DNA of 6,484 nt from Spirochaetaceae bacterium (GTDB lineage Bacteria; Spirochaetota; Spirochaetia; Treponematales; Breznakiellaceae). The first letter of the stretch is position 1, and the number at the start of each line of letters is the position of its first letter. The notes under the pieces were generated by a model, which ran no database searches, was not told the origin of the DNA, and worked only from the letters and a program-made list of their open reading frames with translations. Shown here one piece after another: positions 5,001-6,484 of the stretch. The stretch is from NCBI GenBank assembly GCA_031269165.1, contig JAISZQ010000163.1, positions 1-6,484 on the forward strand, written 5' to 3'. Both the position numbers and the translations under genes were made by a program.

Positions 5001-6214
5001 CCGAATCGACGGGACGACCCTCCTCGGCGTCTTTGGCCCATTACAACTACTCGATTCTGGAAAGCCGGTTCTACCGCCACGAGCGGGCGTTGGCCGAAAC
5101 GGAGGAGTCTCTGCTCTGGGAGGATCGGTATTCCGGCTATCTTGCGCGAGGGGAGATGCATTTGAACCGCTATGATTTTGCCTCCGCGTCCAACGACTAC
5201 GAGACCGCGCGTGAAACCGACCCGACGACCCTCTCGAAGATAAGCCTTGCCCAACTCCGCCAGACGCAGGGGAAACTGGACGAGGCGCTTGTGCTGGCGC
5301 GGGAGGCGTTGGAGACCAAAAACCTGTCCTGGATGCTGAACTTCGGGATCAACGAGGATCAGTATAAGCGCGACATCTACGAGATTCTTGCCAACACGAG
5401 CCGGGGCCTCTACTACCGGAGCAAAAACACCGTGTCCACCGGCATCATGGAAAACACCGCCAACCTCGCCGCCACGGTCAAGCATTATGTCAATTGGAAG
5501 ACGAACCGGCACCTCTACGAGAAATACACGTTGCGCTTTGCCGAGGGCTTTAACGTGGCGCACCGCGGCCTGTTCCCGCTGCTCCCCGAAAACATGGAGG
5601 TGCTTGCCCAGTATGTGGATTGCTTTGATAAGTATCCGCGCCGCGCCCGCTCCTACGTGACCGCCTTGCAGGGGATCGAGACCGCCCTTATCCCCGAAAG
5701 CGCCCCGTCCTATATGCGGGCCCAGGGCGATCTGACAAACGATGCCGCGTTGGTGCGCGAGGCGCTCCGTACGCTCGACCCGGCCTGGGAAAAGGCCGAA
5801 ATCGCGCACGGCTACGAGAACCTCTTCCGCCTTTACCGTGCGGCGGGCGACCACCGCATGGCGCGTGAGGCGGCCCGCTCGCTCTACCTTACCAACCGGG
5901 GCGCGTTATTGCAAAACGGCATCCCCCTCCCCGTCTCGCTGGACGGTCATTTCGCCGGCCTCGACCCGCGCAGGGCAACCCGCGCCGAGGCCGCGCTTAC
6001 CGCCCTGTTAAAGAAATCCGGCTTTACCATGCATGACGAGGCCGCCTTCACCCTTTCGGTCTCGGTGAACGGAACGAACGCGGCAGTGGACCTCTCCGAG
6101 ACCGCGACCGGCACGAGCATCGTCCGCGACACGTTCACCCTGGTCGATATTTCCCGCAACGGCCTTGCCCGCCTTGCGCGGGAGATAAGCGCGCTGGTTT
6201 TCACGGCAGAGTAG
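2024..6214 (+). CDS. Membrane transglutaminase-like (TgpA-type) protein fused to a TPR protein, with in-frame repeat insertion
   Basis: At 1396 residues this is far longer than TgpA-like proteins, usually about 650-750. Around seven hydrophobic helices occupy residues 23-230. An extracytoplasmic region of about 230-600 carries the transglutaminase-like core. Cys483 (G-Y-C-S-Y-F), His527 (M-A-H-A-W-V-E-V) and Asp543 (E-F-D-P-T) form the expected papain-like triad with normal spacing, so the active site looks intact. A helix at about 607-629 is followed by a cytoplasmic DUF4129-like domain starting near 640. That domain is interrupted after G-E-T-E-A-H-F-A by about 80 repeat-encoded residues (666-745) and resumes at W-M-V-E-R-A-R-F. 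A further hydrophobic segment (792-806) should return the chain to the periplasm. At least five to seven TPR-like helical pairs follow from about 829 to 1130, then an unassigned C-terminal part. Likely role: envelope or peptide-crosslink processing with the DUF58 partner. The substrate is unknown. The start is fixed by the overlap with the upstream stop. Confidence 0.85.
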   Translation: MREPTNSGGVLIRRKTAGFPAPSVLLFFLSLFLILAQIHLFAAELSDSKVFSSALLIAFIAAWCMARLPVRVIPFLVTAALSPFAARLLVMLPRVFIDGSLVTGTMIRLDSLLLHFDRNLFVFLFPFYGTMAAVYCATRFPRSLPAVIAASDILFIGVFSIGRSGTIALYAKPLTLIILIGTIVFLQALALILAPKKQYVVQNGEKVQAALFAFFLIILGGLLALKPAEEGAIGKGGGLLEPELFSFDFAPFLHLENEISMDDSLVFIMRKGAQYDNDTDDDGNNGDYSSSGSSGLDGRYLLRRFVLSAYDRKNGWTRNPVVDEAAHPNKLPDRSVSFQKDKRASGVEIASEYFLVNIDPAAFIALAEPVRVTPYYPNDNASYKTSYAVVSDSSDALPFELMQADTGGFSAIDVAYYTAWEGDTRVKALAEALTAGLSNYWEKAQTLYLYLKYGDYRYSVKPGAAVDGDQLGQFLFGNKKGYCSYFAFAYATLLRSLGIPARIAVGFFINPNEERLGFYPVRANMAHAWVEVFFPEYGWIEFDPTTEQLAEGEHFTFGDGLPPEFESLIKEILETERVPKEGAAEEDAASPVAKWTQEAARFVAENRFVLLGAVLFLALAYYAAGLYIRSLLTKDKRKKAIYRYRFAVRLLSFKGYKKKAGETEAHFATCRGGEVGGGVMSKRAGVPFGDESAFTPPKGDTEARSPHDTPKGGPLGAKESPLGAPKGATEAHSQHDTPKESPLRGVYWMVERARFAREWTEDDEKAFHAAFRAFLEDYKTLKRKRRPKPAHLRFLLLLVVLGWTAVSGNPQNDPEDAAAGPTAITAETLLAEAGEAEARENWERAVERYTRGKTLFPDDDRFPYYLGTLYFNQGLYRLAFDEYRAAETKTAPDDDRVLYALAETAGPLNLYAESARYYERILALVPDDTDAIASLGWLYFKLHRLNDGAALLEDAIDTFGGALPFLTTLAIIYSDQYRYDESADLYKQIIALTESTGRPSSASLAHYNYSILESRFYRHERALAETEESLLWEDRYSGYLARGEMHLNRYDFASASNDYETARETDPTTLSKISLAQLRQTQGKLDEALVLAREALETKNLSWMLNFGINEDQYKRDIYEILANTSRGLYYRSKNTVSTGIMENTANLAATVKHYVNWKTNRHLYEKYTLRFAEGFNVAHRGLFPLLPENMEVLAQYVDCFDKYPRRARSYVTALQGIETALIPESAPSYMRAQGDLTNDAALVREALRTLDPAWEKAEIAHGYENLFRLYRAAGDHRMAREAARSLYLTNRGALLQNGIPLPVSLDGHFAGLDPRRATRAEAALTALLKKSGFTMHDEAAFTLSVSVNGTNAAVDLSETATGTSIVRDTFTLVDISRNGLARLAREISALVFTAE
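4019..4048 (+). repeat. Palindrome inside the transglutaminase gene (first of the cluster)
   Basis: CACTTCGCC (4019-4027) and GGCGAAGTG (4040-4048) are perfect 9-base inverted repeats around a 12-base loop that adds a CC/GG pair. It encodes residues A-H-F-A-T-C-R-G-G-E-V in the large protein and marks the left edge of the inserted block in the DUF4129-like domain. Confidence 0.6.
4063..4109 (+). repeat. 47-base near-perfect palindrome in coding sequence
   Basis: The sequence is symmetric about 4086. The inner stem CGTCCCC (4078-4084) pairs with GGGGACG (4088-4094). The outer arms 4063-4074 and 4098-4109 also pair, apart from one mismatch and one G-T wobble. In all, 18 of 22 positions pair. 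It is translated in-frame as part of residues about 681-696 of the large protein. Its right arm runs directly into copy B of the two-hairpin repeat. Confidence 0.7.
4107..4174 (+). repeat. Two-hairpin dispersed repeat, copy B (in-frame in CDS)
   Basis: The left hairpin is TCCCCC-GAA-GGGGGA (4108-4122), identical to copy A. The right hairpin is GGCCCC-CTC-GGGGCC (4160-4174). The middle shares CCGAGGCCCGTTCTCCT and GCCCAAGGGA with copy A apart from scattered substitutions. It is translated as T-P-P-K-G-D-T-E-A-R-S-P-H-D-T-P-K-G-G-P-L. Unlike copy A, its right hairpin has no in-frame stop, so the host gene stays open. Confidence 0.8.
4175..4260 (+). repeat. Two-hairpin dispersed repeat, copy C with an extra right-type hairpin (in-frame in CDS)
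   Basis: An additional right-type hairpin, GCCCCT-T-AGGGGC (4182-4194), is preceded by CCAAGGAAA. A shortened left hairpin, CCC-GAA-GGG (4195-4203), comes next. The shared middle, CCGAGGCCCACT then ACACGATACGCCCAAGG, follows, and the unit closes with a right hairpin, CCCCCT-A-AGGGGG (4246-4258). The peptide A-P-K-G-A-T-E-A-H-S-Q-H-D-T-P-K-E-S-P-L parallels that of copy B. The array looks like a tandem expansion or a nested insertion. Confidence 0.75.
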
Positions 6215-6484
6215 CTTTCCCCTTCGGGGAATGGAAAATGATAAATGGATAATGGAAAATGTGTCAAGTCCTGAAATAGGTTGACATATTTCATGCAATT
6301 CTCCGGTGCATTTTTCAGGCGTTTCATAGTTAAGGGCCAGATGAGGCCGCCTGGTGTTGTAAAGGAACACCGCCTCATCAACCGCCGCGAGTGCCTGTTT
6401 CTTGCTCCGAAACGAGCAGCCAAGGGAATACTCCTGTTTCAATATTCCGTTCAGCCGTTCAGCTTTTGCATTTTCGTAACAATG
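6008..6484 (-). CDS. IS3-family transposase (OrfB, integrase core), C-terminal part, 5' end outside the window
   Basis: Read leftward from 6484, the frame gives H-C-Y-E-N-A-K-A-E-R-L-N-G-I-L-K-Q-E-Y, the end of an rve integrase core. The Glu at 6458-6460 is at the position of the catalytic Glu of the DDE triad in the N-A-x-A-E context. The chain continues to V-F-L-Y-N-T-R-R-P-H-L-A-L-N-Y-E-T-P, the hallmark C-terminal motif of IS3 OrfB proteins. The first two catalytic Asp residues would lie outside the window. Oddly, the frame has no stop before the probable insertion sequence end at 6262. It runs on about 84 codons, through the AT-rich repeat and antisense to the transglutaminase gene, to a stop near 6008. 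Only the part encoded at 6262-6484 is transposase. Confidence 0.8.
   Translation of the reverse strand, partial: HCYENAKAERLNGILKQEYSLGCSFRSKKQALAAVDEAVFLYNTRRPHLALNYETPEKCTGELHEICQPISGLDTFSIIHLSFSIPRRGKLLCRENQRAYLPRKAGKAVAGNIDQGERVADDARAGRGLGEVHCRVRSVHRDRKGEGGLVMHGKAGFL
6217..6231 (+). other. Short hairpin just after the transglutaminase stop codon
   Basis: TTCCCC (6217-6222) and GGGGAA (6226-6231) pair around TTC, two bases after the TAG. No T-run follows, so it is a poor intrinsic terminator on its own. Its core CCCCTTCGGGG matches the core of the palindrome at 4063-4109, so it may be a remnant of the same repeat family. Confidence 0.45.
6230..6261. repeat. AT-rich direct repeat abutting the insertion sequence end
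   Basis: AATGGAAAATG occurs at 6230-6240 and again at 6251-6261, separated by ATAAATGGAT, itself a related word. The tract contrasts sharply with the GC-rich genes on its left. The second copy ends exactly where the insertion sequence terminus seems to begin, so part of it may be the target-site duplication. Confidence 0.6.
6262..6484 (-). mobile_element. 3' end of an IS3-family insertion sequence, cut by the window edge
   Basis: The element is recognised by its transposase frame (see the next entry) and a probable terminus beginning TGTCAA at 6262. The outermost 25 bases are themselves partly palindromic: TGTCAA (6262-6267) with TTGACA (6281-6286), plus CCT/AGG inside. The boundary is inferred from the compositional break and the TG start. 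The other inverted repeat and the target duplication lie outside the window. Confidence 0.75.

Noticed and set aside
4751..5854. Minus-strand open frame of 367 codons
   Set aside because: It is antisense to the TPR part, whose coding signal is clear. The translation is Val/Gly/Arg-rich with no family resemblance.
6217..6231. Intrinsic terminator for the operon
   Set aside because: The six-pair stem is followed by ATGGAAAATG with no T-run, so it was kept only as an unclassified hairpin.

Overview
The window (about 60% G+C by eye) reads as a chromosomal accessory segment from a bacterium, most plausibly a gut or host-associated spirochaete of the Treponema lineage. That assignment is an inference. 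It rests on a BspA-type leucine-rich-repeat protein ending in a W-G-N-x-F-R-G-x-G-W block, a DUF58/transglutaminase pair fused to TPRs, a G homopolymer inside a surface-protein gene, and abundant small palindromic repeats. Nothing here fixes the species.

Layout, left to right. Positions 1-97 hold an inverted-repeat element. It abuts the 3' part of a BspA-like LRR gene (homology from about 110 to 684) that lacks a signal peptide. This gene is split into two frames at an 11-G tract (522-532). Positions 685-820 hold three consecutive hairpins with T-rich 3' flanks, which look like stacked terminators. Positions about 828-908 hold one copy of a short repeat with a hairpin at each end. Next come two overlapping genes on the + strand. 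The first encodes a membrane-anchored DUF58 protein (943-2031). The second encodes a very large membrane transglutaminase-like protein that continues into a TPR protein (2024-6214). The window closes with a short hairpin, an AT-rich direct repeat, and the 3' end of an IS3-family insertion sequence pointing left (6262 to past 6484).

The DUF58 and transglutaminase genes overlap by 8 bases and are almost certainly co-expressed. In many bacteria these families sit with a MoxR AAA+ ATPase in an envelope-related cluster. No MoxR gene is visible here, and the position where it would be expected holds terminators and a repeat.

The most interesting structure is at 4019-4260. A cluster of palindromes and two further copies of the 828-908 repeat sit in-frame inside the DUF4129-like cytoplasmic domain of the transglutaminase. 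They add roughly 80 residues without breaking the frame. This resembles, in principle, the palindromic elements that insert into genes in Rickettsia, but I do not recognise this family. The second point of interest is the G11 tract, which could act as a phase switch for the LRR protein. No tRNA, rRNA, CRISPR array or riboswitch was recognised, and no convincing promoter was found.
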